From the NCBI GenBank assembly GCA_020633295.1, contig JACKDW010000025.1, positions 1 to 64,000 on the forward strand: a stretch of 64,000 nt of DNA. The letters are read 5' to 3'. Positions within the stretch are counted from its first letter, which is position 1; each line of letters starts with the position of its first letter. The notes below the pieces were generated by a model. The model saw nothing but the letters and a program-made list of their open reading frames with translations, did not search any database and was not told where the DNA came from. This DNA comes from Myxococcales bacterium (GTDB lineage: Bacteria; Myxococcota_A; Polyangia; Nannocystales; Nannocystaceae). Positions 36,704 to 45,919 of this stretch are shown here, in pieces. A program made the translations under genes and the position numbers.

Positions 36704-38974
36704 ATGGGTGATCCCGACATCGTCGCGCCCGACGCGAGCACGGGGTCAAGCACCTCCGACGGACACCCGGACAGGGCGGCCGGCGACGCGCCGGCCGGGG
36801 AGCGCGAGTACTACGGCACGTTCACGGGCGTGTTCACGCCGACGATCCTCACGATCTTCGGCGTCATCATGTACGTCCGCGTCGGCTGGACCGTCGGCAA
36901 CGCGGGCCTGCTGGGCGCGTGGATCGTGATGCTGCTGGCGATGGGGATCGCGGCCGCGACCGGGCTCTCGCTCGCGTCGATCGCGACCAACACGCGGCTC
37001 GGGCCCGGGGGCCCCTACGCCGTGCTGGCGCGCTCGCTCGGCTACGAGGTCGGCGGCGCCATCGGCGTCCCGCTGTACCTCACGCGCCCGCTCGGCGTCG
37101 CCATGTACATCATCGGCTTCCGCGAGGGCTGGATCTGGATCTTCCCGGATCACCCGGCGATCGTCGTCGACCTGACGCTGTTCGCGGCGCTCTCGATCAT
37201 CTCGCTCATCGGGCCGAACCTCGCGTTCCGCCTGCAGTACGTGATCATGGCGGTCGTGTTCGCGTCGCTCGTGTCGATCTTCGCGAGCCCCGTGACGCTC
37301 GCGCCCGTCGCGGACACGCTGTGGTGGGGTCGCTACCCCGGCTTCCTCGAGGACGGCTTTCGCGGCACCGACTTCTGGGGCGTGTTCGCGGTGTTCTTCC
37401 CGGCGTCGACGGGGATCCTCGCGGGCGCGAACATGTCGGGCGACCTCCGCGACCCGCGGCGCTCGATCCCCTCGGGGACGCTGTGGGCCATCGGCATCAG
37501 CGCGGTCGTCTACTTCGCGCTCGCGTGGTGGGTCGCGCGCGCGGGCACGCCGGGGGAGCTGACGAGCAACTACTCGCTGGCGATCGAGCGCGCGCGCTGG
37601 CCCGCGCTCGTGCTCGCCGGGCTGCTCGGCGCGACCGTCTCGTCGGCGCTCGCCGGGCTCGTCGACGGCCCGCGGATCCTCATGGCGATGGCGCAGAACG
37701 GGATCATCCCCTACGGCGAGCGCCTCGCGAAGGTCTCGCGCAGCGGGAACCCGCGCGCGGCGATCGTGTTCACCTCGCTCGTGACCTTCGCGTGCATCAT
37801 GGTCCGGGACCTCAACACGATCGCGCCGATCGTGACGATGTTCTTCCTGATCACCTACTGCATGCTCAACGTCGTCCTGCTCGTCGAGGCCGGCGTCTCG
37901 CTCATGAGCTTCCGCCCGACGCTGCGGATCCCCCAGGCGGTGCCGCTGCTGGGCGCGCTCGGCAGCGTGTTCGCGATGTTCATCGTCAACCCGACCTTCG
38001 GGCTGCTCTCGATCGTGCTCGTGCTCGGCTTCTACGCGTGGATCCAGTGGCGCGGTCACCACGAGCCGGTCGAGGACGTGCGCTCGAGCGTCTACGTCAG
38101 CCTGGCGCAGTGGGCCGCGACGCGCGTGACCGAGGCGCAGCACGAGAACGTGCGCGCGTGGAAGCCCAACATGCTCGTGCCCGTCGACGACCCCGAGCGC
38201 GTGCGCGGCGAGTACCACCTGCTGCTCGACCTGACCAAGCCCGACGGCTCGCTGACGCTGCTCGGCCTCGCGCCGGGGATGGGCGCCGGCCGCCTGCGCG
38301 CGCGGCTGCTCGGGCTGTCGAACCGGTTTCGACGCGACGGGATCCAGTCGACCGCCACGGTCGTGCGGGCCGAGGACGCGACCGAGGGGCTGTGCGTCGC
38401 GGTCGACGCGCTGCAGGCCGCGTTCTTCCGCCCCAACCTGCTCGTCGTGCCGCTCGAGGGCGGCGACGAGCGCCTCGAGGCGCTGGACGTCGTCGTCAAC
38501 CACATGCTGGTGTCGCGCGTCGGCGTGCTGCTCATCGCCGAGCACCCGCGCGCCGGCTTCGGGCAGCGCGAGACGATCCACGTGTGGATCAAGCCGCCCG
38601 ATCGCCGGTGGGACGTCGAGGACGCGCTGAGCTGCGGCAACGTCAACCTCAACCTGCTGACGGGCTACCGCCTCATGCGGCAGTGGCAGGCGACGCTGCG
38701 GCTGATCACGGTCGTCGAGCGCGACGCCGACGCGCCGGCGGCCGAGGCGTTCCTGCGCGAGCTCAGCGACCGCGTGCGCTTCCCCGAGTCGATCGAGCGC
38801 GCGGTCCTCGTCGGCGACTTCTGGCACGCGCTCGGCGGCGGGGACATCGCCGACGTAAACCTCATCGGCCTGGCGACGCAGCCCGACCTCAAGCGCCTGT
38901 TCATCTTCGTCCAGGCGACCCACGCGACCTGCATCTTCGCCCGCGACTCGGGCCGCGAGAGCGCGCTCGTCTAG
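36704..38974 (+). CDS. SLC12/cation-chloride-cotransporter-like APC permease
   Basis: 756 residues: APC-fold membrane domain of about 12 helices, starting FTGVFTPTILTIFGVIMYVRVGW with the conserved GPGGPYAVLARSLG, FPASTGILAGANMSGDLRDPRRSIP and GLVDGPRILMAMA, all as in bacterial relatives of eukaryotic Na-K-Cl cotransporters. The C-terminal 250 residues are soluble (PNMLVPVDD, LLVVPLEGGDE, RETIHVWIKPPD) and resemble the regulatory C-domain of that family. It probably moves chloride with a cation across the inner membrane; ion choice is unknown. ATG 36704 is preferred because the upstream stretch is Arg-rich. Confidence 0.85.
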   Translation: MGDPDIVAPDASTGSSTSDGHPDRAAGDAPAGEREYYGTFTGVFTPTILTIFGVIMYVRVGWTVGNAGLLGAWIVMLLAMGIAAATGLSLASIATNTRLGPGGPYAVLARSLGYEVGGAIGVPLYLTRPLGVAMYIIGFREGWIWIFPDHPAIVVDLTLFAALSIISLIGPNLAFRLQYVIMAVVFASLVSIFASPVTLAPVADTLWWGRYPGFLEDGFRGTDFWGVFAVFFPASTGILAGANMSGDLRDPRRSIPSGTLWAIGISAVVYFALAWWVARAGTPGELTSNYSLAIERARWPALVLAGLLGATVSSALAGLVDGPRILMAMAQNGIIPYGERLAKVSRSGNPRAAIVFTSLVTFACIMVRDLNTIAPIVTMFFLITYCMLNVVLLVEAGVSLMSFRPTLRIPQAVPLLGALGSVFAMFIVNPTFGLLSIVLVLGFYAWIQWRGHHEPVEDVRSSVYVSLAQWAATRVTEAQHENVRAWKPNMLVPVDDPERVRGEYHLLLDLTKPDGSLTLLGLAPGMGAGRLRARLLGLSNRFRRDGIQSTATVVRAEDATEGLCVAVDALQAAFFRPNLLVVPLEGGDERLEALDVVVNHMLVSRVGVLLIAEHPRAGFGQRETIHVWIKPPDRRWDVEDALSCGNVNLNLLTGYRLMRQWQATLRLITVVERDADAPAAEAFLRELSDRVRFPESIERAVLVGDFWHALGGGDIADVNLIGLATQPDLKRLFIFVQATHATCIFARDSGRESALV

Positions 38975-39139
38975 GTCTCGCCTGGCGGCGCGTCCAACCT
39001 GTCTCTTCGAGCGCGTGCGCCACCCAGGCGCCGGGCCGCGAGCGGGCGAGCGGGCCCTCGGGACAGGGGACGACGCGCGGCGTGATCGCGCTCGACAACG
39101 CGGAGCGCACGCGATACCACCGCCGTCGAGGGACGCGCC

Positions 39140-39943
39140 GTGCTGCTCCGCTGGCTCCGAGATCGAAGACGACACGCGCTGCTCGAGCGGCCGTTCCCGC
39201 CGGCGTGGACGCGCTACCTCGAGCGCAACATGGGCCACTACGCCGCGCTCAGCGAGCGCGAGCAGGCGACGCTGCGCGAGCTCGTGCAGGTGTTCGTCGC
39301 CGAGAAGCACTGGGAGGGCTGCGGCGGCCTCGAGCTGACGGACGAGATCCGCGTGACGATCGCCGGGCAGGCCTGCCTGCTGATCCTCGGCCACGACCAC
39401 GACCTCTACCGCAAGGTCGACACCATCCTGGTGTACCCGCGCGCCGTCGTGCCGAGGCGCCCGACGCTCGCGCAGGCGGCCGCCGGCACCCCGACGCGCG
39501 GCCCCATGCCCGTGCTCGGCGAGGCCCACGTGCGCGGCCCGGTCATCCTCGCCTGGGACGCCGCGCTGCGCGGCGGCCGTCGCCCGCGCGACGGGCACAA
39601 CCTCGTCTATCACGAGTTCGCGCACAAGCTCGACATGCTCGACGGCGCCGCCGACGGCACGCCCGCGCTCGCGAGCCGCGACGACTACGAGCGCTGGACT
39701 CGCGTCTGCCAGCGCGAGTACGAGGCGCTCCAGCGCGCGATCGATCGCGGCGCGCGGACCTTCCTCGATCGCTACGCCGCGACCAACCCCGCCGAGTTCT
39801 TCGCCGTGGCCACCGAGCACTTCTTCGAACAGCCCCGCGAGATGCGGCGCGAGCACCCGGCGCTATACGAGCTGCTGCGCGACTTCTACCGGCAGGACCC
39901 CGGCGCGCGCGCGCTCCCTCGACGCGCCCGCGCGAGGCGGTAG
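39140..39943 (+). CDS. MtfA/M90-family zinc peptidase
   Basis: 267 residues, near the MtfA family length. The zinc site is HEFAHKLD (HEXXH) with the downstream Glu in NPAEFFAVATEHFF; VLAWDA-like VILAWDAALRG and NLVYHEF are typical. In E. coli MtfA responds to the transcription factor Mlc and has aminopeptidase activity; here the target is unknown. Start GTG 39140 follows a GAGGGA Shine-Dalgarno. The C-terminus ends in an Arg-rich run. It lies 66 nt before the ATP-grasp gene and may be in the same transcription unit, although a new -10 box precedes that gene. Confidence 0.88.
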   Translation: MLLRWLRDRRRHALLERPFPPAWTRYLERNMGHYAALSEREQATLRELVQVFVAEKHWEGCGGLELTDEIRVTIAGQACLLILGHDHDLYRKVDTILVYPRAVVPRRPTLAQAAAGTPTRGPMPVLGEAHVRGPVILAWDAALRGGRRPRDGHNLVYHEFAHKLDMLDGAADGTPALASRDDYERWTRVCQREYEALQRAIDRGARTFLDRYAATNPAEFFAVATEHFFEQPREMRREHPALYELLRDFYRQDPGARALPRRARARR

Positions 39944-39995
39944 CGGGCGGCCGGGCCCGTCGCGCCTGCCCCGCGGCGCGCCCGGCCCGCTCTGC

Positions 39996-40001
39996 TATCC
40001 T
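39996..40001 (+). promoter_or_regulatory. -10 box TATCCT 8 nt before ATG 40010
   Basis: TANNNT box with an 8-nt spacer; probable leaderless start of the ATP-grasp/DUF885 unit. Confidence 0.45.
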
Positions 40002-40009
40002 CGCGGCGC

Positions 40010-41422
40010 ATGGCCAACGACGCGGCGCTCGCCGCTCGCATCAACTCGCTGCTGACATCGGCCCCGCGCGACGAGCTCCTCGAGCTTCACGGTCGCATCG
40101 CCGAGCGCGCCTTCGCCGAGGGCCTCTGGAAGGAGCGCGACGGCGCGCGCGTCCCCGTGCCGTTCTCGCTGCGCCCGCGGCTCACCGACGCCGCCGAGCA
40201 AGCGGCGATCCAGGACATCGCGTGGAACATCCGCATGGCCGCGCGACGGCTGTGCTGGCTCATGGACGAGATCCCGGAGTTCCAGTCCGTGGTCCCGCTG
40301 TCGCCCCCGGAGCGCGAGTGGATCACGCGGTACCGCGTGCCGGATCACGGCGCGCGCCTGGGCGAGCGCCTGTTCTGCCGCATCGACGTCCTCATCCAGC
40401 GGGGCCCCGCGCGCGCGCCGTGGCTGCGGCTGCTCGAGCTCAACGTCGTCGGGATCGGGGGCCTGACCTACTCGGACGCGATCGCGCGCGCGACGAGCGA
40501 GGTGCTCGGCCCCTGGCTGCGCGCGCGCGACCCCGGCCTCGTGCTCGAGCCGCAGCGGGGCGCGCCGCTGCTGCTGCTCGACGAGCTGCTCGAGCACGCG
40601 CGGCGCCAGGGCGTCACGGATCGCGCGCCGACCGTCGCGCTGGTCGAGGACCTGCGCCTGTACAGCCTCGGCGGCGAGATGGGGCGGCTCGTCGAGCGCT
40701 TCGAAGCGCGCGGCGTCAGGACCGTGCTGATCGAGCCGCACGAGCTCGAGCGCGCGCGCGACGGCTCGCTCGCGGCGCGCGGCGTCGCGATCGACGTGGT
40801 GTACCGCTTCCTCTCGATCGAGGAGCTGGTCGAGTACGAGCGCGAGCGCGGCGAGCTCGCCGGGGTACGCCGGGCGTTTGAGACAGGTCGCATGATCCCC
40901 TCGGCGGGCGGCGACCTCGAGCACAAGAGCGTCATGGAGGTCTTCACCCGACCTGACCTCCTGCCCATGTTCGCGCCGGCCCAGCGGGCCGCGCTGCGCG
41001 GCGCGGCGCTGTGGACGCGGCTGCTCCGCGAGCGCGAGACGGAGGACGCGGACGGCGTCCGCCGCGACCTCGTCCCGTGGACCCGGGACAACCGCGCGCG
41101 CCTCGTGCTCAAGCCGAACCGCGGCTACGGCGGGGCCGGCGTCATCATCGGGCCCGCGGTCGCGCAGGGGGACTGGGAGCGGGCGCTCGACGCCGCGCTC
41201 GCGCGCCCGGACGAGCACGTCGTGCAGCAGTTCGCCGACATCGAGCGCCACCCGCTCGCGACGCTGGAGCGCGGCGAGCTCGCGATCCGCGAGCTGTACG
41301 CGAACGCCGGCATCTACCCGGGCCGCGACGCCGCGCCGATCTTCGGGCGCTACGCCGACAACCCCATCGTCAACCTCGATCAAGGGGGCGGCGTCGTGCC
41401 GTTCCTCGTGCAGCGGGCATGA
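40010..41422 (+). CDS. Circularly permuted ATP-grasp-like ligase
   Basis: 470 residues. It looks like a circularly permuted ATP-grasp or glutathionylspermidine-synthase-like enzyme: LELNVVGIGGLTYSDAI (ELN with the metal-binding region), TVALVEDLRLYS and, late in the chain, LVLKPNRGYGGAGVIIG (the Lys- and Gly-rich ATP loop) then HVVQQFAD. Such enzymes join a carboxylate to an amine with ATP. The substrate is unknown. The stop overlaps the next start as ATGA (41419-41422), so the DUF885 peptidase is co-translated; a ligase and a hydrolase for the same amide are a plausible pair (inference). Confidence 0.75.
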   Translation: MANDAALAARINSLLTSAPRDELLELHGRIAERAFAEGLWKERDGARVPVPFSLRPRLTDAAEQAAIQDIAWNIRMAARRLCWLMDEIPEFQSVVPLSPPEREWITRYRVPDHGARLGERLFCRIDVLIQRGPARAPWLRLLELNVVGIGGLTYSDAIARATSEVLGPWLRARDPGLVLEPQRGAPLLLLDELLEHARRQGVTDRAPTVALVEDLRLYSLGGEMGRLVERFEARGVRTVLIEPHELERARDGSLAARGVAIDVVYRFLSIEELVEYERERGELAGVRRAFETGRMIPSAGGDLEHKSVMEVFTRPDLLPMFAPAQRAALRGAALWTRLLRERETEDADGVRRDLVPWTRDNRARLVLKPNRGYGGAGVIIGPAVAQGDWERALDAALARPDEHVVQQFADIERHPLATLERGELAIRELYANAGIYPGRDAAPIFGRYADNPIVNLDQGGGVVPFLVQRA

Positions 41423-43007
41423 GCGCCGCGCTCGAGCGCGTCTCCGCGGCGTTCATCGCGGGGTACTTTCGCTTCCACCCGCACCACGGCTCCGAGAAGG
41501 GCTACGCGGAGGTCGACGCGCTGCCGCCCGTCTACGACGACGAGGCGGTCTCCGAGTTCCGCGCGCTGCTGGCCGCGACCGACCGCGCGCTCGCCGAGCT
41601 CCCGCCGCCGCGCGAGGCCGACGTCGACGCCGCGGTGGACCGCGCGGTGCTCCGGCTGATCATCGACGCCGCGCGCCTGCAGCTCGACGAGCTCGACGGG
41701 CTCGCCCGCCTGCCGCACCTCTACGTCGAGGCCTCGCTCGAGTCGATCGAGACGCTGCGGCTGCGCGTCGCCGGGGGCGAGCGCGTGCCGACGTCGGCCT
41801 TCGCCGCGCGCCTTCGCGGCATCGAGCGCAACCTCGCGGTCGCGCGCGCGCGTTCGGGCGCCGGACGAGTGGAGCCTCGAGGTCGCGCGCGAGATGGCGA
41901 GCGAGGGCGCCGCGGAGCCGACGCCAACGCGGAGCGCCGCGCGCTCGGCCCGAGGCCGCCGCCGCCGCCGCCTCGGCCGTCGCCGCGCTGCGCTCCTACG
42001 CCGCGCACCTCGACGAGACGCGCCCGCGCGCGCGACCGTTTCACGCGATGGGGCGCGCCGCCTACGAGCGCCTGCTGGCCTCGGAGCACGCGCTGACCGA
42101 GGGGCTCGCCTACTGGCAGCGCGAGGCCGAGGGCTTCCTCGCCGACACGGAGCGCGCGCGACGTGGCCTCGTCAGGCCGCCGCGACGTCTCGAGGACGCC
42201 TACCCGGCGGGCCCGCGCCCCGCCGACATCTGGGCGTTCTTCACCGACGAGCTCGCGCTGCTCGAGCGCCTGATCGTCGAGCGCGAGCTCGTCACGATCC
42301 CCGCGGGCGCGCTCGAGCTCGCCGCGTTCCCGGCGTTCCTCGCCGAGACCAACGGCGCCGGCATGTATCACCCGCCGCCGTCCTTCTCGCGCGGCCACAC
42401 CGGCTTCTTCTTCGTCGCGCCGGTGCCCGAGACGCTCGACGACGACGAGCTCGAGCGCTTCCGCTGGCGCTTCGAACACCGCAGCTTCCTGACGCTCGCG
42501 GTCCACGAGGCGTTCCCCGGGCACCACGTGCAGTTCCTCCACGCGATGAACCACCCGCGCCCGATCCGGAAGTTTCGCGACTTCGACATCTTCGTCGAGG
42601 GCTGGGCCCACTACTGCGAGGAGATGATGTGGAGCGCCGCGCTGCACGAGCTCCCCGGGTATCAATTCCCGACGCGCTCGCTGCGGTTTCGGGCGCTGCG
42701 CGTGCTCGTGGACTCAACCCTGCACGCCGGCGAGCTCTCGCCGCGCGAGGCCGGGCGCCTGATGGCGGATCGAATGGGCGTCGAGCGCTCCCCGTGGATC
42801 GAGCGAGAGCTGCGACGCTACGCGCTCGCGCCGGGCCAGGCGTTCTCGTACTTCGCCGGCAAGCGCGTGCTCGAGCGGCTGCGAGCGGCGCGCGAGGCCG
42901 AGGAGGGGCCGCGCTTCCGCCTGCGCGAGTTCCACGACCAGCTCCTCGCCGAGGGGTCGATCCCGGTCCACCTGTGCGCGCGGAAGTGGAGCCGCGCGCC
43001 GTCCTGA
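41419..43007 (+). pseudogene. DUF885 zinc metallopeptidase, split by frameshifts
   Basis: The N-terminal part (MSAALERVSAAFIAGYFRFHP...) and the C-terminal part (from about 42000) are in different frames; between about 41850 and 41960 coding sense passes through more than two frames (PDEWSLEVAREMASEG in one, ALRSYAAHLDETRPRA in another). The C-terminal part has HEAFPGHHVQFLH (HEXXXGHH zinc site) and EGWAHYCEEMM, diagnostic for DUF885 carboxypeptidase-like proteins. The intact protein would have about 530 residues. Either inactivation or sequence errors in GC-rich DNA explain the breaks. ATG 42048 could start a catalytic fragment of 319 residues. Start overlaps the ATP-grasp stop. Confidence 0.8.
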
Positions 43008-43038
43008 CGCGAGCTGGCCGCGCGGGGTCTCGGGTCGC

Positions 43039-44742
43039 TCACGGCGCGAAGCGCACGAGGAACGTCCGCGCGTTCGTGTCCTTCGCGGTGAGCGTCACGC
43101 CGCCGAAGCTCGCGGTCCCGTAGAAGTCGCCCGCCCACAGCAGCGCCGGGTCCTTGCCGAGATCCACGGCGAGCTGGCGCCCGGTCTCCACGAGGTTGCC
43201 CGTGGAGCCGCCGAAGCGCTCCGTCCACAGGACCTCGCCGGTGTCGAGCCGCAGACGAGCGAGGCACGCGTCCGAGCTCCCCATGACGTCGAGCGGGCCC
43301 GCGCCGAGCTCGGAGCCGGGGGCGCAGCCCGCAGACAGCAGCAAGTGGCCGGCGACCGGATCGATCACGAGCCCGCGCGCCGACTCCTCCGCGGACGCGC
43401 CGCCGAGCTGGCGGGCCCACTGCACCTCGGCCGTCTCGGCGTCGAGGCTGGCGACGAAGATGTCGTGGTTGTCGAGCGAGCCGGAGTCGAGCTCGAGCGC
43501 CGGGAGGCTCGACGCGAAGTCACCCGCGATCACGAAGGACCCGGAGAGCGGGTCGTAGTCGGTCGCGGTGACGGTCACGCCGCCCGCGGTCACCAGCGAG
43601 GCGTCCCACTCGACGGCGCCGTCGAGCTGGCTGACGCGCGCGAGGAAGGCGTCGTTGGTGCCGCCCTGACTCGCGTGAGTGCTCAGCAGCGTGATCGCGT
43701 CGGTGAAGGTGCCCGTGATCAGCAGCGAGCCCGGCGGGCCGACGCGCGCCGTGTTGACGGACTCGTAGGTCGCGAGCTTGCCGAGCCCGACGGCCCACTG
43801 CACGTCGAGGTCGGCGTCGTAGAGCGCGAGCAGCCCGTTGCCCTGGGTGCTGCCGATCTGCTCGGCCGGCAGCGGGAACTCCTCGAGGATCGGGAGCCCC
43901 TGGTACGCGCCGGCCAGCGCGAGGCGCTGCGTCGCCGCGTCGTACGCCAACGAGAAGCCGCGCTGCGCCCCGTCCTTCGCGTAGGCCGCGATCGCGTCGC
44001 AGGTGCCCGCGGCGTTGATGCGCGCGACGAACAGGTCCTGCCTGTTCGGGAAGCCGATGAGCGACTGGTTGCACATGATCAGCGGGCCCGTGTAGAAGCC
44101 CGTGAAGTAGACGGTGCCGTCGTCGGTCACCACGAGGTCGAGCAGCTCGTCGCCGCCGCTCTCGTCCGCGCCGAAGCCACGCACCCACAGCGGCACGCCG
44201 TTCGGCGCGAACTTGATCACGTACATGGAGAACAGGTCGGCGGCGCCGATCAGCGTGGGCTGACCGTTGACCGTGACGCTGCCCTGGTACACGCCGCCGA
44301 CGTAGATGTTGCCCTCGCCGTCGACGTCGAGCGCCTTGTTGACGATCTTCGCGTCGCCGTAGGCGACGCTCCACTGCGGCGAGAGGGCGCAGTCCGGCGT
44401 CGGGCACTCCATCGGCAGCTCCGTCACGCTCGTGGTCGCGCTCGTGCCGTCCTCGCTCGTCGCGTCGCCCGACGACGTCGCGCCGACGTCCGCCGTCGTC
44501 ATCGACGTCGCGCTCGTCGTCGTCGTCGCGCCCGTCGTCCCGCCGTCCCCAGCGGTCGTCGCCCCGGCGGTCTCGTCCGTCAGGATCGAGCCCCCGGCGC
44601 AGTGGCCGGCCTCGCAGCGCTGATCGACGTCGCACTCGCTGTCGGAGACGCACGGGAGGCCGAGCGTGCTCGGCTGCGTCCAGCAGCCGGTGAGCGCCGC
44701 GAACGCGACGCTCGAGACACACGCGCGCCACGACGTCCCCAT
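43039..44742 (-). CDS. Beta-propeller (SBBP-like) lipoprotein
   Basis: 567 residues: lipobox LTGC, a Cys-rich segment (CVSDSECDVDQRCEAGHC), a Thr/Ser/Gly linker, and about 430 residues of propeller-like repeats (GNIYVGGVYQGSVTV, GTVYFTGFYTGPL, GSLLITGTFTDAI, GSFVIAGDFASSL), each with D-x-DG or G-x-F/Y-G signatures of Asp-box/SBBP-type blades. Such proteins are exported and probably bind ligands. TAGGGT lies 6 nt before ATG 44742. It is convergent with the DUF885 gene. Confidence 0.82.
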   Translation of the reverse strand: MGTSWRACVSSVAFAALTGCWTQPSTLGLPCVSDSECDVDQRCEAGHCAGGSILTDETAGATTAGDGGTTGATTTTSATSMTTADVGATSSGDATSEDGTSATTSVTELPMECPTPDCALSPQWSVAYGDAKIVNKALDVDGEGNIYVGGVYQGSVTVNGQPTLIGAADLFSMYVIKFAPNGVPLWVRGFGADESGGDELLDLVVTDDGTVYFTGFYTGPLIMCNQSLIGFPNRQDLFVARINAAGTCDAIAAYAKDGAQRGFSLAYDAATQRLALAGAYQGLPILEEFPLPAEQIGSTQGNGLLALYDADLDVQWAVGLGKLATYESVNTARVGPPGSLLITGTFTDAITLLSTHASQGGTNDAFLARVSQLDGAVEWDASLVTAGGVTVTATDYDPLSGSFVIAGDFASSLPALELDSGSLDNHDIFVASLDAETAEVQWARQLGGASAEESARGLVIDPVAGHLLLSAGCAPGSELGAGPLDVMGSSDACLARLRLDTGEVLWTERFGGSTGNLVETGRQLAVDLGKDPALLWAGDFYGTASFGGVTLTAKDTNARTFLVRFAP

Positions 44743-44767
44743 CTCTTCACCCTACCGGAAAACTGAC

Positions 44768-45658
44768 TCAGAACGAGCCCGAGAGGTGCAGGCCGACGAG
44801 CCCGGGCGCGAGCGCGGGCCGCACCGCGACGGCGCGTGGGCGCGCCCGCGTCGCGCCGACCGCGAGCAAGCTGACGCCCGCGACCAGCAGCGTACCCCCG
44901 AGCACGCCGCCCGCGATCGCGAGGGTGTTGCCGCGCCGCCCGCGATCGATCGCGGCCGTGCGGCCGGCACCGTTATCGGCCGCGAGGAATTCATCCACCG
45001 CCGCGTCGCCGATCACGAGGCCGCCCGTCATCAAGCCCAGGCCCGCGAGCGAGAGCCCGGTGGCGACCGCGCCCGCGATGATCAGCCCGCGCCCAGGGTT
45101 GGAGTCTTTTGGGACAGGTTGTTCCGCCGGCGGCGGCTCGTCCGGGTCCCGCTCGCTCGGCGGCGGCTCCGGCTCCGGGAGCGCCGCGATCAGCTCCTCC
45201 ACGCGCGTCAGCAGCTGGGCCGCGCTCGCTCGCTCCTCCTCGTCCAGCGCCTCGCGCTCGCTGTAGCGCCGCAGCAGCACGCGCGCCTGCTCGAGGTGCT
45301 TGGGCTCGTCGTTGATCTCGTAGGCCTTGATGTGCGCGCCGGCGAGGTTGAACTGCAGCGTCGCCGAGACCACGGCCCGAAACTGTCCGTCCTCGATCCG
45401 GCGCGCCGCCTCGTACGCGCGCGTGAAGCTCTCGATCGCGCCCTCGTAGTCGGCGGTCTCAAACTGCGCCTGTCCGTGTTCGAACAGCGCCTTCGCCTCG
45501 GCCTCGGCGGGATCCGCGGCCGTCGCCGTCGCCGTCGCCGGCGTCGACACCGAAAGCGAAAGCGATGTCACGAGCGCGCAGCGAAGCAGCAGCGCCCCCC
45601 CGCGCGCCAGCAGCCTCGAGCTCGACGCGCCCCTCGACGCCCACGCGAATCGCCGCAT
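44768..45658 (-). CDS. TPR-containing membrane protein
   Basis: 296 residues: signal-like N-terminal segment, a region of tetratricopeptide-like helices (AEAKALFEHGQAQFETADYEGAIESFTRAYE), a Pro/Glu linker (EPEPPPSERDPDEPPP) and two C-terminal transmembrane helices (GLIIAGAVATGLSLAGLGL; TLAIAGGVLGGTLLVAGVSLL). The pattern, TPR then Pro-rich then two helices, is frequent in myxobacteria and probably assembles protein complexes in the periplasm. Start ATG 45658 is preferred over GTG 45664 because TATAGT ends 8 nt before it. The propeller gene begins only 25 nt after its stop, on the same strand. Confidence 0.75.
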   Translation of the reverse strand: MRRFAWASRGASSSRLLARGGALLLRCALVTSLSLSVSTPATATATAADPAEAEAKALFEHGQAQFETADYEGAIESFTRAYEAARRIEDGQFRAVVSATLQFNLAGAHIKAYEINDEPKHLEQARVLLRRYSEREALDEEERASAAQLLTRVEELIAALPEPEPPPSERDPDEPPPAEQPVPKDSNPGRGLIIAGAVATGLSLAGLGLMTGGLVIGDAAVDEFLAADNGAGRTAAIDRGRRGNTLAIAGGVLGGTLLVAGVSLLAVGATRARPRAVAVRPALAPGLVGLHLSGSF

Positions 45659-45666
45659 CCGCACCT

Positions 45667-45672
45667 ACTATA
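45667..45672 (-). promoter_or_regulatory. -10 box TATAGT 8 nt before ATG 45658
   Basis: TANNNT on the minus strand with an 8-nt spacer; a further leaderless-type start. Confidence 0.45.
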
Positions 45673-45919
45673 CAAGTCGCCGGGGAACGCGGTGCAAGCC
45701 GCCAGAACGCGGTTTGTGACCATACACATCCACGGTCCCCGGTGGACCTAGGGTCGTGTCGGGTCGGAGCGGGCGAAGGAGCGGGCGAAGGAGCTCGCGC
45801 GGATCTGGGCGACGGTGCAGAGCACGCGCCTGGCGCGGCCGCGACCGACGGTTCGGGCCGAGCCCGAGGGTGCTACACAGTCCTCGCGGGCGCGGCCGAT
45901 CGCCGGAGAGGACTCAACC

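Noticed and set aside
36746..39856. Reverse-strand open frame of 1036 residues
   Set aside because: Antisense to the SLC12-like and MtfA-like genes; composition rich in Arg/Asp/Glu/His with no motif.
36919..40881. Plus-strand open frame of 1320 residues
   Set aside because: Second frame over three well-supported genes; Arg/Pro/Ala-rich.
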